Source: Solen grandis (lineage: Eukaryota > Mollusca > Bivalvia > Adapedonta > Solenidae). From it: a stretch of DNA of 64,000 bases. Location: positions 1,332,080 to 1,396,079 of the forward strand of contig CM037785.1 of NCBI GenBank assembly GCA_021229015.1. The letters run 5' to 3'. Each line of letters starts with the position of its first letter. Position 1 is the stretch's first letter. Shown piece after piece: positions 35,701 to 46,654 of this stretch. Below the pieces are notes generated by a model. That model did no database searches and was not told the origin of the DNA. It worked only from the letters and a program-made list of their open reading frames with translations. Both the position numbers and the translations under genes were made by a program.

Positions 35701-38700
35701 ATGAAAATAATTTTCATTTTGACCCTTCTTTTTACCACTCAATTTGGAAATTTTATGCCGTTGAGTTTTACTGACAGCTTATGTCTGGTTTGACTATGTT
35801 AAAAGCAGTTATAATGGATAATCCTATACATACATGCAGGTGTCAGCAAGCGATATGAGGCTACAGACAGTGAAGAGGCGTACATAAAGCAGATCAACTA
35901 CCTTTCTCCCGTGCCTTCAGTGGTGGAACTGACAGTTGGTGCACAAGTCATGCTGGCCAAGAATGTTGATGTCTCACTGGGGCTTGTCAATGGAGCGAGA
36001 GGTGTCATCACCGGGTTTGAGAAGGGTGACCAGGGTGAGTGGATAAGTGATTGTCTAACTTTTAACTTTAAGTTAGTGTCTTGGCTTGGCTTCCTTTCTT
36101 TCCCATTTTTGGTGATATGAATAAAACTGTTTCTGCAAAACTCATATATTCTCACAGTTGTTGGTAATATTTATTATGCATTAACTTTTCTAATATGAAA
36201 TATGTCTTTGTTAGCTCACATGAGCACAACGTGCTCAAGGTGAGCTTTTCTGATCGCCTTTTGTCCGTCGTCCGTGCGTCCGGCGTCAACAATTGCTTCA
36301 AACAACATCTCCTCCTAAACGGCTTGGCCAATTTGAAAAATATTTTGCAGGAATGTTCCTTGGATGAAGCTCTACTAAAGTTGTATAAATGGTTCTGGTC
36401 CATTGCATAATTAGGTCACAGGCACTAAAAATAGATTTTAAAAATGAAAATTTAAAAAATCTTCTTCTCTGAAACCACAAGGCCTAGCCTTTTGATTTTT
36501 GGTATGTAGCATGATCTTATGACTCTCTACCAGGATTGTACAAATTATGACCCTGGGGTCAAAATTGGCCCCGCCCCAGGGGTCACTTGATTTCACATAG
36601 GCTAATATAGGAAAAACTTGAAAAAATCTTCTTCTCCGAAACCACAAGGCCTAACCTTTTGTTTGGTAGTGCATATCTTATGGGCATACAGATTTACAAA
36701 TCAGTAGCCATGGTGATATGACCGCACAGGGGTCATTGTTTTAACATTGATTTTATAGAAAAATCTTAAAATATGCTTCTTCTATGATCATAAGCTAGAG
36801 CTTAGTATTTGGTATGTAGCATCATCTTAGCCCACTACCAATTGTACAATCATACCTATGTGAAATACCGCACCAGGGTCACTGTTTACATAGATTTATT
36901 AGGAACTTTAAAAATCTTCTTCCATGAATGCAAAGGCCTGAGCTTAGATATTTGGTATAAGCATCATCTTATGGGCACTACCAAGATTGTAGAAATCAGC
37001 CTATGGTGATAAATGAACCCCACCAGGGCACTGTTTTACGGTTAATAGGAAAATCTTAAAAATTTTTCTATGACCATAGCTAGCTAGATATTTGGTGTAG
37101 CTTCTTATGGGCATACAAGATTGTCAAATCATAGCCCTATGTGATAAATGACCCGCACCGGGTCACTTGTTTTAATGAGTTATATGGAAAAAACTTAAAA
37201 AATCATTTTCATGAATGCATAGCCTAGGCTTAGTATTTGTATGAGCATCATCTTTGGGCATACAATTGTAAATCATAGCCTATGGTGATAATACCCGCAC
37301 CAGGGTTACTTGTTTACACAGAGTTATATAGGAAATCTTAAAAAATCTTCTTCATGAACCCTAAGCAAGCTGATACTTGTAGTAGCATCATCTAGGGCAT
37401 ACAAGATTGTACTAATCATAGCAATGGAGATAAATGACCCCACACAGGGGTGACTTGTTACATAGAGTTAAAAGTAAAATCTGCAAAATCTTCTCTATGA
37501 TCATAGGCTGAGCTTAGATTATTGGTATGAGTAGATTATGGTTCATTACAGAGATTTTCAAAGCTTGGCCTACGGTGATAAATGACCTGGCCCAAGTTTC
37601 TCTGAAACCTATGGCCCATTGCTTAGGTTTTGGGTGTAGTATTGAGGTAAAATGTTTTAGAATAAGTTATATCAGATCCTTGTCTGTTTAAAACTTGATA
37701 TCAGTTGAAGCAATGGTACTCAGGTGAGCGATTCAGGGCCATCATGGCCCTCTTGTTTTTTTTTGTTGCTGTTTTTTTTTTTTAGGGTGGGGGGGAATCT
37801 TTATTTCTAAGGGGGCCAATGGGTCGAGCGGTTACAGTCGTGGACTACAAATCTCTCAGCCCCTCACCGCTGTGGGTTCGAATCCCGGTAGGGACTTCGG
37901 ATTTTTCATGTGAGGAAGCCTTCCAGCTGGCTTGCGGTAGGTCGGTGGTTCTACCCGGGTACCTTTGTGTACTCGGGGTCTTCCTCCACTTGTAATTAGC
38001 TGGACGTCGCTATATGATTGAAATACTATCGCAGCAACGGTAAACCCCAATACAATACAATACTTTATTTCTAATATCTAAAAAAAATGTTTCTGGATGT
38101 GCTTTATATAAGGATTACATTACAAAATTATGGTGATTATGTACAATCCCTTGATATACAAAGACTGGGAGATTCCTTTTAAAAGATGTTATTATAACTA
38201 CATAAGCCTGTGTAATTCCAGGGTTACCTATCGTGCGGTTCATGTGTGGGGAGGAAGTGGTGGTCAAGTTTGCTCGCTGGACATTCAAGGTGTCAGGAGG
38301 TTTGTTCCTGACTCGAAAACAGATCCCTCTGAAACTGGCCTGGGCCATATCTATACACAAAAGTCAGGTATGTCTTGCACACTTGAGTATTTCTCTGTAT
38401 TTTTGCCATGTTCCCTGACCCTCACAAGGCATTTTTTGTCAATTTATCCAATTATATTTCTGACCATCACTTGCTGATTTTTTTTTATTTATTGACAAAA
38501 TTTTGTTCAGTCACACACTTGATATTTTATTGATTTGGCAGTCTGCAGGTGGTCAGAGTTTATTGTGGGTTAGGTCCCCTTGTGTCAAACCCACTCTTCT
38601 AAAGTGGTACATGTGTATTTCTTGCTTGGTGCTTTGCATGTAAGAATAGTTCCAGGACTGCATACCCCAGTGCCAGAAGTTGACTGGGCGTGTTTTTCAT

Positions 38701-39060
38701 GTCAGACAAGAAATTCCTCAGTATCCATTGATACTAGTACTGTAGTACATGCATGCTCATGTGTTGATACTGATCTTGAACTTTCATGAAATCTAACATC
38801 GGAATATTTTTCTTCTATTGCAGGGTATGACACTAGATTGTGTAGAGATTTCATTGTCCAAAGTATTTGAGGCAGGTCAGTCGTATGTTGCTCTGTCCAG
38901 GGCTAAGAGTCTGGAGGGTCTGCGTGTGCTTGATTTTGACAAGAAGTGTGTGCGAGCTGATCCAGAAGTGTTACGTTTCTACCATAAGATGATGCTGCAG
39001 CAGAAGTTAGTAGTGGAAGATGATGTTCAGGCAGGAATGGAGCGTCCAAAACATTGGTGA
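23139..39060 (+). CDS. PIF1: PIF1, ATP-dependent 5'-3' DNA helicase (whole gene)
   Basis: Ten coding exons: 23139-23700, 24381-24527, 24936-25025, 25603-25756, 27211-27325, 28006-28112, 28377-28516, 35840-36034, 38222-38367 and 38824-39060, about 630 aa (human 641). PIF1 unwinds forked DNA, G-quadruplexes and RNA-DNA hybrids in nucleus and mitochondria. Residues 1-180 match the animal PIF1 N-terminal domain ([18 protein letters not shown]). Helicase motifs: Walker A GSAGTGKS (222-229), Ia [18 protein letters not shown], Walker B IIDEISM (298-304), the PIF1 signature [15 protein letters not shown], motif [24 protein letters not shown] (about 547) and VALSRA (about 574). The start is supported by an in-frame TAA at 23118. 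Multiple introns and the N-terminal domain mark it as the host gene, not a Helitron helicase. Confidence 0.97.
23781..23834. repeat. 25-bp inverted repeat just after exon-1 read-through stop
   Basis: TATTTCTATGAAAT..TATATATTTATA is mirrored by TATAAATATA..ATTTCATAGAAATA with a 2-3 nt loop and small bulges. It begins within a few bases of the TAA that ends the unspliced exon 1 frame. Confidence 0.7.
24078..24286 (+). mobile_element. TTAA MITE, second family, copy 1
   Basis: TTAA-bounded, with terminal repeats TCCTTACAATGCT and AGCATTGTAAGGGTTAA. It is internally similar to 47600-47813 (GTGCTTGCTGAAAATTTATTG, TCTGCATTGGTC). It lies in PIF1 intron 1, ending 94 bp before exon 2. Confidence 0.75.
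24381..24527 (+). CDS. PIF1: PIF1 coding exon 2 (Walker A)
   Basis: Acceptor ATATATCAG, donor GTGAGG. It encodes [20 protein letters not shown] then [17 protein letters not shown], with the complete P-loop. Confidence 0.96.
24936..25025 (+). CDS. PIF1: PIF1 coding exon 3 (motif Ia)
   Basis: 90 nt, acceptor TCAACAG, donor GTATGT. Encodes [20 protein letters not shown] and GTTLHQFA. Confidence 0.96.
25383..25530 (+). repeat. tRNA-derived SINE
   Basis: The head has an A-box-like TGGTCCAGTGGTAGAGG and a B-box GAGTTCAAGCC 40 nt later. The body GTTCCAACCCAGGAACC..GGATTAGTA matches 46655-46815. It ends 72 bp before PIF1 exon 4. Confidence 0.65.
25603..25756 (+). CDS. PIF1: PIF1 coding exon 4 (Walker B)
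   Basis: Acceptor TTAATAG, donor GTGATT. Encodes [19 protein letters not shown], then [20 protein letters not shown] and VAR. Confidence 0.96.
25936..26170 (+). mobile_element. HINE-like fragment, family E
   Basis: It begins TTATGCCCC and a hairpin partner GGGGCATATTG follows 20 nt later, then a (TGTCTGTT)-like tract. AACTTCGACCATAACAAGG recalls the monomer style of the other families. No 3' end is found. Lies in PIF1 intron 4. Confidence 0.5.
26522..26710 (+). mobile_element. HINE-like 5' fragment
   Basis: It begins TTATACCCCCGCC with an imperfect partner GAGGGAGCATATA. The rest is a diverged single monomer. Assignment rests on the 5' end only. Confidence 0.35.
27211..27325 (+). CDS. PIF1: PIF1 coding exon 5 (PIF1 signature, motif III)
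   Basis: Acceptor TTCTTCAG, donor GTATTT. Encodes [18 protein letters not shown] then [20 protein letters not shown]. Confidence 0.96.
28006..28112 (+). CDS. PIF1: PIF1 coding exon 6
   Basis: Acceptor TTTTCTTCTAG, donor GTATGT, phase 2 end. Encodes [20 protein letters not shown] then [16 protein letters not shown]. Confidence 0.95.
28377..28516 (+). CDS. PIF1: PIF1 coding exon 7
   Basis: Acceptor ATGTTTTAG, donor GTATGT. Encodes [20 protein letters not shown] then [25 protein letters not shown] is highly conserved in animal PIF1. Confidence 0.95.
29135..29275 (+). repeat. tRNA-derived SINE, diverged
   Basis: A-box-like TTACTCAGTGGTAGTG and B-box-like GTGTTCAATCCCC are followed by TTAATTCCTAATGG and TTTGTTTCCCAAATGAGG. 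Same head style as 25383 and 46655 but a different tail. In PIF1 intron 7. Confidence 0.5.
32157..32177. repeat. (CT)n microsatellite
   Basis: About ten uninterrupted CT units. Confidence 0.95.
33204..33845 (+). mobile_element. HINE-like family D, tandem-repeat element
   Basis: It starts TTATACCCCCACAAATG and its hairpin partner ATTTGGGGGGGTATA, then GTCGGTCGGTCCGG. It contains three and a half monomers of exactly 156 bp (GTTGATGAAACTTCAT at 33319, 33475, 33631 and 33787), the last three nearly identical. The 3' end is missing. Confidence 0.7.
34318..34590 (+). pseudogene. LINE ORF2 C-terminal fragment
   Basis: The frame includes [20 protein letters not shown], then [16 protein letters not shown]. 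The G-H-(S/T)-R-L-T-x-S-Y-L-L start and C-x-x-C ... H-x-x-x-x-C knuckle are characteristic of the C-terminus of RNase H-bearing non-LTR retrotransposons. No upstream reverse transcriptase is present. In PIF1 intron 7. Confidence 0.65.
34809..34930 (+). mobile_element. Short HINE-like element, family H
   Basis: The left end is TTTGTGTCACCTGCTG; the right end is AGGTGACACACATGTTCC then GAGAACACACTTGTTC. Opposite orientation to the copies in TTC33. Confidence 0.65.
35840..36034 (+). CDS. PIF1: PIF1 coding exon 8
   Basis: Acceptor CATGCAG, donor GTGAGT. It follows a 7.3-kb intron. Encodes [20 protein letters not shown], then [20 protein letters not shown] and [10 protein letters not shown], the conserved beta-rich segment before motif V. 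Confidence 0.95.
36211..37757 (+). mobile_element. HINE-like family B, plus orientation
   Basis: It starts TTAGCTCACATGAGCAC and ends CTCAGGTGAGCGATTCAGGG, then CCATCATGGCCCTCTTGTT. The first 440 bp match the 12.7-13.2 kb and 15.5-15.8 kb copies almost base for base, whereas the middle array (36660-37600) is riddled with single-base losses. In PIF1 intron 8. Confidence 0.8.
37797..38075 (+). repeat. tRNA-derived SINE, second type
   Basis: A-box GGGTCGAGCGGTTACAGTCG and B-box GGTTCGAATCCCG lie 42 nt apart. The body has GGTTCTACCCGGGTACC and AATTAGCTGGACGTCGC, and the tail CCCCAATACAATACAATAC. It lies in PIF1 intron 8. A body fragment recurs at 46070-46130. Confidence 0.75.
38222..38367 (+). 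CDS. PIF1: PIF1 coding exon 9
   Basis: Acceptor AATTCCAG, donor GTATGT. Encodes [20 protein letters not shown], then [16 protein letters not shown], entering motif V. Confidence 0.95.
38824..39060 (+). CDS. PIF1: PIF1 coding exon 10 (terminal, motif VI)
   Basis: Acceptor TATTGCAG. Encodes [18 protein letters not shown], then [20 protein letters not shown], and ends at TGA (39058-39060). The C-terminal tail after LRFYHKMM is short and polar, as in other PIF1 proteins. Confidence 0.96.
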   Translation, partial: GMTLDCVEISLSKVFEAGQSYVALSRAKSLEGLRVLDFDKKCVRADPEVLRFYHKMMLQQKLVVEDDVQAGMERPKHW

Positions 39061-39989
39061 TGAAGGAATAAGGGTTCTGCTTAACCGGTGAATGTTGGTG
39101 ACTAGTGAACAAGAGTTCTTCATCTTGGGTGCTTGAAAGAAGAGATGGAAAGTAGGGGAAGTATTCAATCCTGACTTGTCTTTCATTTATGTCCAATTTT
39201 ATGAATATGCACTGAAGTTATCTAATTAATACTACATCATGTATTTTTATTGATATTTCATATGTTACACTACTTTTTGGTGTGATTGCTGTCTGTATAG
39301 TTTGAACCTTTCCAATTTTGATAGAAACATTCATTGAATTATTCAGTAACTACTGTTGGATATGGACAGATCAAGTGGTTTACCTAGTCTACACAAAATG
39401 ACATGGTGTGTGATGCTATTAATTTGTAGGCAGCAGTCTTACTAATGAAGAAAAAATAATCCCTTAGCATAAGCCTTGGTAAAGGCTTACCAATATGCCT
39501 GGATATATACTGTATATACAATATACTGTAAGATGCCCATGTATAGTGCTCAGCCCGAGTTTGAGGATCGTGACCTTGGAAAAAAAGTATTTCCCTTCAA
39601 TAATGTGCATCTCTTTTTACGTACGACGAGGAGGCCGCCATCTTGTTAACTTGCGGTTGTTTTGTGGATGTTCGATTGCTTAACAGGTGGAAATTTTCTA
39701 CTGCTTCCGCAAGTCAGGTGTAATGTAGGGATAATTTTCACACATTTTAACTCAAACTCATTTTATTTGGCATATTGGCAAATAACAATGCCATTTACCC
39801 AAACTCATACATAATACAATATTTGCGCATGACACCATACAGACAATACATATATAACGAATCAGTTGATAAGAATCAAGAAGAATAATACCACAGTGCC
39901 GAATAGAAAGACAATGTATTGCAAAACAGTATACTCATAAAATATACTGTTAATCTGAAAAAAAATATTATAAGAGAGATACTCTCAAA
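39061..39989. other. PIF1 3' flank
   Basis: Presumed 3' UTR and intergenic sequence. I see no canonical AATAAA in the first 400 bp, so the cleavage site is not placed. A consensus YY1 site GCCGCCATCTTG is at 39634-39645, with a possible donor at 39688, but no coding exon can be tied to it. Confidence 0.4.
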
Positions 39990-42890
39990 TCCATTGCTTT
40001 TTTAACATATTTTGCAAGTTTTAAACACTTTTTTCTAGACTTACTTGACGTAATATTGATAAAACATTGGACTGTTGGAAAAGATCTGTTTCTAGCTAAA
40101 AATAAATTTCTTATATCTTTGAATTTAGGACAGACTAATAAAAAATGATATTCTGACTCTATCTGTCTTTAATTACATAATAAACAAATTCTTTCACTCC
40201 TATTCGTATTGGTAAATCTACCAAACTCAATAGCTAAATTATGGGAACTTAATCGAAAACGTGTAAGTGATATTCTCAACAAATCATTCTTAATGTTATA
40301 TAGATATGGTTCGAATTCAAAATCTCTTTTAATTCTAACATAATATTCTAATTTTCTACAAGTAGATACTTGCGTTCTCCACGATTGAATATATTGGTCT
40401 CTAACACTCTCAAAAAGTTTTGGATAGAATTTAACATTAAGATTTTCACTTAACCAAAGATTTGAAAAACCAAGGTTATCTTATGTACTTTTGATTTTAC
40501 TCATCCAGCAACTATCATATATTGGAAAATAATTATTCAACTGGCTTTTAAATGCTGCATGGATTACGTTGTTATTGGAAGTAGAAATTTTTTACCAGTA
40601 CCTTAATGATCTTAGTAAAGATATTGTACATAATGGTAGCCTTCCCAGTTCCCCATACACAGCGTTATTAACAGTTTGTTTGCGTACCCCTAATATATGT
40701 TTCAAAAATTTAGGATGTAGTCTGTCAACATCAGCATAATTATAAACACCCCATATAATAAAATGGGTGTAATTAATTTGTCAAATGATGATAATTTCAT
40801 CTTTAAATCACATGATACTTTTTTGAATAACAGACATAAATTATTCAAGGCTCTTGATGCTTGATCTGACAATGCCCATACTGCAAAGCTAAGATTTCCG
40901 GACTTTACATTTGATGCCAAGATAACAAAAATTATCAGCTACTTCAATTTTTTCATGATTTATATACCTTCAAAATTATGGTTAGATTTCCTTTTTTTTC
41001 AAAAATACATATTTTGTCTTATCCACATTTATTGTAAGACCCCATTTTTGAGAGTATAAATATATGTAATCTATTTGTAGTTGCAGACTTACTTTATCCG
41101 TAGTAAATAACACTTTATCATCAGCAAACAACATTAAATATGACGTTAGAAGCTGGAGATCTGTATCTGTGAGATTATCAAAATCTAAACATTCAGTTAT
41201 GTCATTCATGAAAAGGAGAAATAATATCGGGGAGAGGGGCTCCCCTTGCTTCAAACCGATCATGATATTGAAGCAATCTGAAAGTTTACTTTGAGACGAT
41301 CAAACACATGCAGACACCTTAGAATATAAAGATTTTAACATGTTCAAGAACTTACAGCTAATACCACACTGTACTAAATTTATCCCTAAGTTTTCAATAG
41401 ATATTGTATCAAGGCATGAATTATAGTCTATGAAAACACAATATAGTTTCTTACCTTTAGATAATATATTTTGAATTATTGTGTGTAAAATAAAAATGCA
41501 GTCAATTGTACTACGGTTATCTCTAAAACCAAACTCTAAAACGAAATATTGCACAAATTCATTTTCATTGACAGAATTTTTAATATTTGAAGTTCTTTTA
41601 TCATTTTGAACACTGTTAATGAATTTCCAAACCTGCCTAGGTGATTTTTTGCTAAAACAATTAACATCACTTCGTTGTTTTATACGCCACCGGAGGCGGT
41701 CGTATATTGTCGTCATCTTCTCCGTCTGTCTGTCCATCCGTACGTCCATATCTTGTGAACACAACTCCTCCTTTGTTTTTGAATGAATCTTTTCAAAACT
41801 TGGTCAATGTCATTACTAAAATGGGTAGATTGATTTGTGTCCATTGAAACTTCGTCTCTGTACCTGATTGATATTTCAGCCTTGTGAATGCAACTCCTCC
41901 TACATTTCTAAATGAATCTTTTAAAAAATTGGTCAATGTCATTACTATAATGGGTAGATGTGCATGAAGTGGCAATTTTCCGGTTCATTGATTTTTACAA
42001 GATTTGTGTCCCTTGAAACTTAGTCTCTGTAGCTGATTGATATTGCAGCCTTGTGAACGCAACTCCTCCTACATTTCTGAATGAATCATTTCAAAACTTG
42101 ATCAGTGGCATTACTATAGTGGGTAGATGTGCATGAAGTGGCAATTTTCCGGTTCATTGATTTTTACAAGATTTTTGTCCCTTGAAATTTAGTCTCTTTA
42201 GCTGATTGATATTTCAGCCTTGTGAATGCAATTCCTTGTATGTTTCTGACCTTATCTTTTCAAAACTTGGGCAATGTCATTACTATACTGGATAAATATA
42301 CACAAAGCAGGGATTTTGATGTTCATCAATATTTGCAATAGTTATGCCTTTCTAAACATGGTCTCTTTAAAACACAACTCAAGTTTCTAAACAGGTAAAA
42401 GTGCATAAAGCAGGGATTTTCTGGTACAGTGATTTTTGCAAGAGTTATGCGGAGAAAGAAAAAAGGATTCATATTGATACTGCTATTTGACCTACTTTCA
42501 TATTGGAAGCCTTTTTAGGGTTCTATCTCTGTTCAGCTAAATTAATTGGTCTCACAGACTTCATTATAAGCTTATGCTTACAGAAATGTTAAAAGCAATA
42601 ATTAAAAGGACCCCTCTTGGTCTTTATATTTTGTGGCAGCGTATATTGTGGCATCACTGGCACTCTTGTTTATTATAGTTATACTTGCTTTTCCGTTTGA
42701 TATATGCTAAATGGTTTCTACTTTCTAAAAATAGTCTTCTGTTTTCCAGGCTTTGGTCACTTTTATATATACGTTTACATCTATAAAATTCATTTTTCGC
42801 TCTTCTGCAACTGTCGTCAAACCATGGAGATGCTCGTTTACACATTTGTAAATCTAGTTTTAATACATTTCCTTGATCCAAAATTGTCAT
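39990..42890 (-). pseudogene. CR1/L2-like LINE, decayed, split by an insertion
   Basis: Minus-strand pieces in order: KRASPWFDDSCRRAKNEFYR and LAYIKRKSKYNYNK (42890-42671), then KQRSDVNCFSKKSPRQVWKF, GFRDNRSTIDCIF and LYCVFIDYNSCLD (reverse transcriptase), GLKQGEPLSPILFLLFMND, LMLFADDKVLF (FADD for the usual YADD), FCYLGI, LNNLCLLFKKVSCDLKMKLS, then FRLSSHNLAIEFGRF, and a C-x-x-C knuckle with YHFLLVCPKFKDIR (about 40250-40090). The 5' endonuclease and the first part of the reverse transcriptase are absent; stops and frameshifts occur. Confidence 0.85.
41681..42670 (+). mobile_element. HINE-like family F inside the LINE
   Basis: It begins TATACGCCACCGGAGGCGG (hairpin), then a CCGTCTGTCTGTCC tract, and ends GTGGCAGCGTATATTGTGGC, ATCACTGGCACTCTTGTT. 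Monomers of about 169 bp repeat the phrase CTTGTGAA(C/T)GCAACTCC at 41752, 41881, 42050 and 42219. Removing it rejoins the LINE frame exactly (..YNYNK / QRSDV..), which fixes both ends and shows no target-site duplication. Confidence 0.8.
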
Positions 42891-44029
42891 AGCATATACT
42901 ATACATAAGCTCTGTTAAAGAATTTATACATTCATCAGTATTTATGAGATCAGAAATATAGTTGTCCACAATACTATCAAACATGTATTTCTTATCATTC
43001 AGACAGGTATTTAAAATCTCATTTTTATGTCGCCCATATCACGAAAGCGTAATATGTCATCATTAATAATTTATTGAAGCGTAAGAAATTGTAATCAAAA
43101 ATATGAAAAAGAGAATGATTTTGTAAGCATTTATTGAACAAAACCATGATAGAAAAAACTCACAAATAGACAACATTTTACAGGCAAGTACATATGATCA
43201 AGCTTTAATATCAATTCTGCTCATGAAATATACCAATAGACTCTATTGATACGGCTTGCTAGTGGGTGGGGTAAAGTTTGCCTTTGGGAATATACGAAAA
43301 TATTGAGTTCTCTTGTATTGTGCGCACCCCCTCTTTCAGAAACAAAATATAAATTAAAAAAGTATGTACAATATATGGCATTTTACGGTATCTAAAATAT
43401 TAGTATGGTGCAATGTTGATTTTGTTTTGAAACTTGCAAGTATGTTTTAAATTAAATCTCGTGATTTGATTTTTTTTTTTCATTTAGCAAGTAATTCTGC
43501 TGTTGAATGTTTCACAAATTGTCATTTACAATTTATATATCAAATCAGGGCCGCCGTTTTTATAAATAGTGATTTACCCCAATTTTACTTTGTGAGTTGG
43601 GTTATATTACAATCATGCTCATTGTTGTGTTGGGTCCCATTTTATATTGAATTCAAGTTTCATGTGTTGATTCAAGGTAATGTAGTGGGGTATTTATCTC
43701 CAATTTATCAGTTTACATAGGTAAAATGTTGTGCAAAGATATTATTAGATGTGCAAAAAGAATGATCATGATCTCAAAATTAAATGTGTTTAAACTTTGA
43801 AGATTTATTTGTGAATTTTTAGATTTAGCCTTCTATTTTTTGTATGAATGTGTATGATCTATGATAGTTTGCGTTGTAATGGGGAGTTGCTACAGATATG
43901 TATTGTGGGGAAGAGGGTGTGTTATTTTGGGGGAGTGTGTGTGTATGTAGGGGGGTCACTTCAGCTCAGCTTGAAACAAAAGTCTGTAAAGTACATAAAT
44001 AATTTTAATAGAACACCTTGTGTCAAACC
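42891..44029. other. Intergenic, no gene seen
   Basis: AT-rich sequence with small ORFs of no recognisable similarity. Confidence 0.5.
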
Positions 44030-44164
44030 AGTCAAATCCTGTTAGGGGCAAGGATTTTTCATGTCCTTCCCTGGTGCAAAGTACTGATACAATCCAGGAA
44101 CCTTTGACGGGGATTAGCATAAAACTTGTTCCCAATCAACAAAAAAAAAAAAAAAAAAAAAAAA
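44030..44164 (+). repeat. SINE with poly-A tail
   Basis: TCAAATCCTGTTAGGGGC (B-box region, degenerate), then GTGCAAAGTACTGATACAA, TCCAGGAACC and TTGTTCCCAATCAAC, followed by 24 A. Shares its body with 46655-46815. Confidence 0.65.
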
Positions 44165-46654
44165 TAAATCAGTATTATATTATTAATATTAGAAGCTTTT
44201 CTGTGAGTTTATATTTTGGCAGCTAATGCTCTTTTAATTAAAAAAGCTGGATACAATTTTCATTGTCATAATTTCACTCAGAAGTCTAGATGTATGAAAG
44301 TATTGAATAATGAGAAAATAGGGAGTTTTGTCAAGTTTTTAAAAAGGAAAGGGAAAAAAAGGTGTGTCAAATTAAGTACCTCTTTCGTATAAAGCTCATG
44401 AGACTAAGTTTACTAAAAGCCTTGCATGAAAAAAAATCTATTTTCAACTTCTTGAAACATAAAAGGAAATTTATCTTCTAAAATTGTCTTCATAATATGT
44501 GTTTAGTTCATACATTTTACAGAAAAAAAATCACTTTTTCATGTTTTAAAAATAGTTTGAACTATCATGGGAAGACTGGGAGACTGTGATGGAATCTATT
44601 AATTATAAGTACATGTGATGATGTACATGTATAGTGAAGCAGCCCCAGGTGTGTCCAGCTAGACTGTGTCACATGTGGCCTAGCGATGACCACCCTGACA
44701 TGGGCTTCCTGACGTATGGTTTAATTTCCTTTGTGATGCACGATTTTGTGCCTTTATAGTATGGTCAAGTTCAATACAAGCAAGATTTCTACCTTCAAGA
44801 CATGATTTGTTGCTATGGTGACATATGGCTTTGTGATTTGGCGGGGCATTTTGTGATAAGCAACCAGTGTCTTTCAGAAACATTTGGTATGTCAATCATG
44901 TCTAAGACTTTTATACAACTCATCGCTATTTATTACTTTATATTAATAAAGTGTTTTACTGACTCAAGATCCTGTTGTATTTTATTCATTGCATACTGCG
45001 GAAATCTAATTGCCATCGGTACAGAATATGAATGTATGTATGTCGGCCTTTTGGCTTCTCCTTTCTCCTTAAATATACACTATACATGTGTAGGACTTGA
45101 TTTCATGTTTCCCATTCGTTGACAGTACTAACATAAGTTTTAATATTACACAAGGCATTTACCTGCGCCGGAAATTGCTTTTCTCTTTCTCGGACAGTCC
45201 AAGATATTTTGCCATCCGAAAATAAGTTTGCGTAAATGGAAATCACAGTTTTAGACTTCAAAATTCAATCATCTAACGTCATTGACTTCCATCCAGTCAT
45301 AAGTCTTGTGCTGGTATCATTTACGCTGTATTATCGAAAGGTAAATATAAGGATTATCAAACAAGGGTGACCCGTGTATTTATAGTTCAATGTACGTTTT
45401 AGTTTTGGCGGGAGATTGCTATCTTATGTCAAACTCATTTCCACTAAATCACTCTTTATATGAAGATCTGGAGGAAGGAATATTTAATGTCAACAGTTGG
45501 ATGTAAGGAACATGTATGAACATTTAAACCTGGCCATTTGATGCCGACCAGAAAATCCTTAAAATAGTACACGAACATAGATCGATGCATATGTGAAAAA
45601 GTCAATTACATGTACATGTATATATATTGGTTCCCGATATGCTGCTTTACAACAATATGTTTACGATGATCTGTCCGATAGTTATGTTTTGTATATGGAT
45701 TTATATCTCGCTAGATCCCATTGTTAGATTATCTGATCGGATTATGAACTTAGGGTTGATAGATAAACATCTATACGACCTCACTAGAACCAAAGAATAG
45801 AACTAAAAAAATGTTTAGTTCGCTTATATCATGTCGGTTGAAAATAATTAAGGAGCCTTCGCCGCCGAGCACATGTGATCGTCGGGTGCTGAGTTAACCC
45901 CCCACCTCCCGGTCTACATCACCACCGGTATAAGTAAACATATTCAAGGCCCTAATGCGTCAAGAAAAAAAAGAACAAGACACGTGTTTAAAGTAATAAA
46001 CATGCGTAATTAGTGAAACCCATATTCAGAAATATGCTTTCTGGCGCATTCGGACTCGAGCCTCATATTCTCATGCTGTAGATGGATGGTTCTACCCGGA
46101 TGATTATCTCCACCTGTAATGGATAGACCCTTTACATTTTGAATTTGCGTGATTAACAAAGAATTACAGCTAAATTTTAACACCAATCCATTAGTTAGAC
46201 GTTACTATAACTTGATTTTTTTCTAACGAATGAAATGGTAAACATAAGTTCTTTGAGTTATGTATATGAAATACATACCAACAGGAAACTAACGAAGAAA
46301 GAAGTTCAAAATTAACAAATACGCTCAATGTTTACCAAGCAGAAATTACCTGTTATATAACTCCCAAAGATTGGATAACACTCAAAGAAACACGTAAACA
46401 AGGAAGAAAATAAATGACTCTTTTTATTAACTGAACAATAGGAATTGCGTGACTACGCCATTTGCGCCGCTTTGACTTACTTGTAGAGTTACATCTATGC
46501 GTGTTTGATCATACTAAATAGTCTATTTGTGTCCGGATAAAACATTAACGATGATTATATAGCGTAAACGATGCTCTACATGTTTATTTTATGCTAACTG
46601 GGGAAATAAAATCCATATCCCACAGTGTGAATGATATAGAACTACCTAGCCGTG
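44165..46654. other. Intergenic, no gene seen
   Basis: Nothing identifiable except a second-type SINE body fragment at about 46070-46130 (GATGGTTCTACCCGG then CTCCACCTGTAAT). Confidence 0.5.

Larger units (their letters stand above)
28517..35839. other. PIF1: PIF1 intron 7 (7.3 kb)
   Basis: The intron is about eight times longer than its neighbours except intron 8. Listed separately are a SINE (29135), a CT microsatellite (32157), a tandem-repeat element (33204), a LINE end (34318) and a family H copy (34809). It also has a direct duplication of about 60 bp at 30293-30410 (GAGATAGAAATTTGAATG twice), a poly-C run near 31148 and a YY1-like AAGATGGCCGTC at 28656. No extra exon is needed: exons 7 and 8 join in frame. 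Confidence 0.7.

Noticed and set aside
23139..39060. PIF1-family helicase as part of a Helitron
   Set aside because: It has ten spliced exons, the animal PIF1 N-terminal domain, end-to-end agreement with metazoan PIF1 length and motifs, and no Rep domain nearby.
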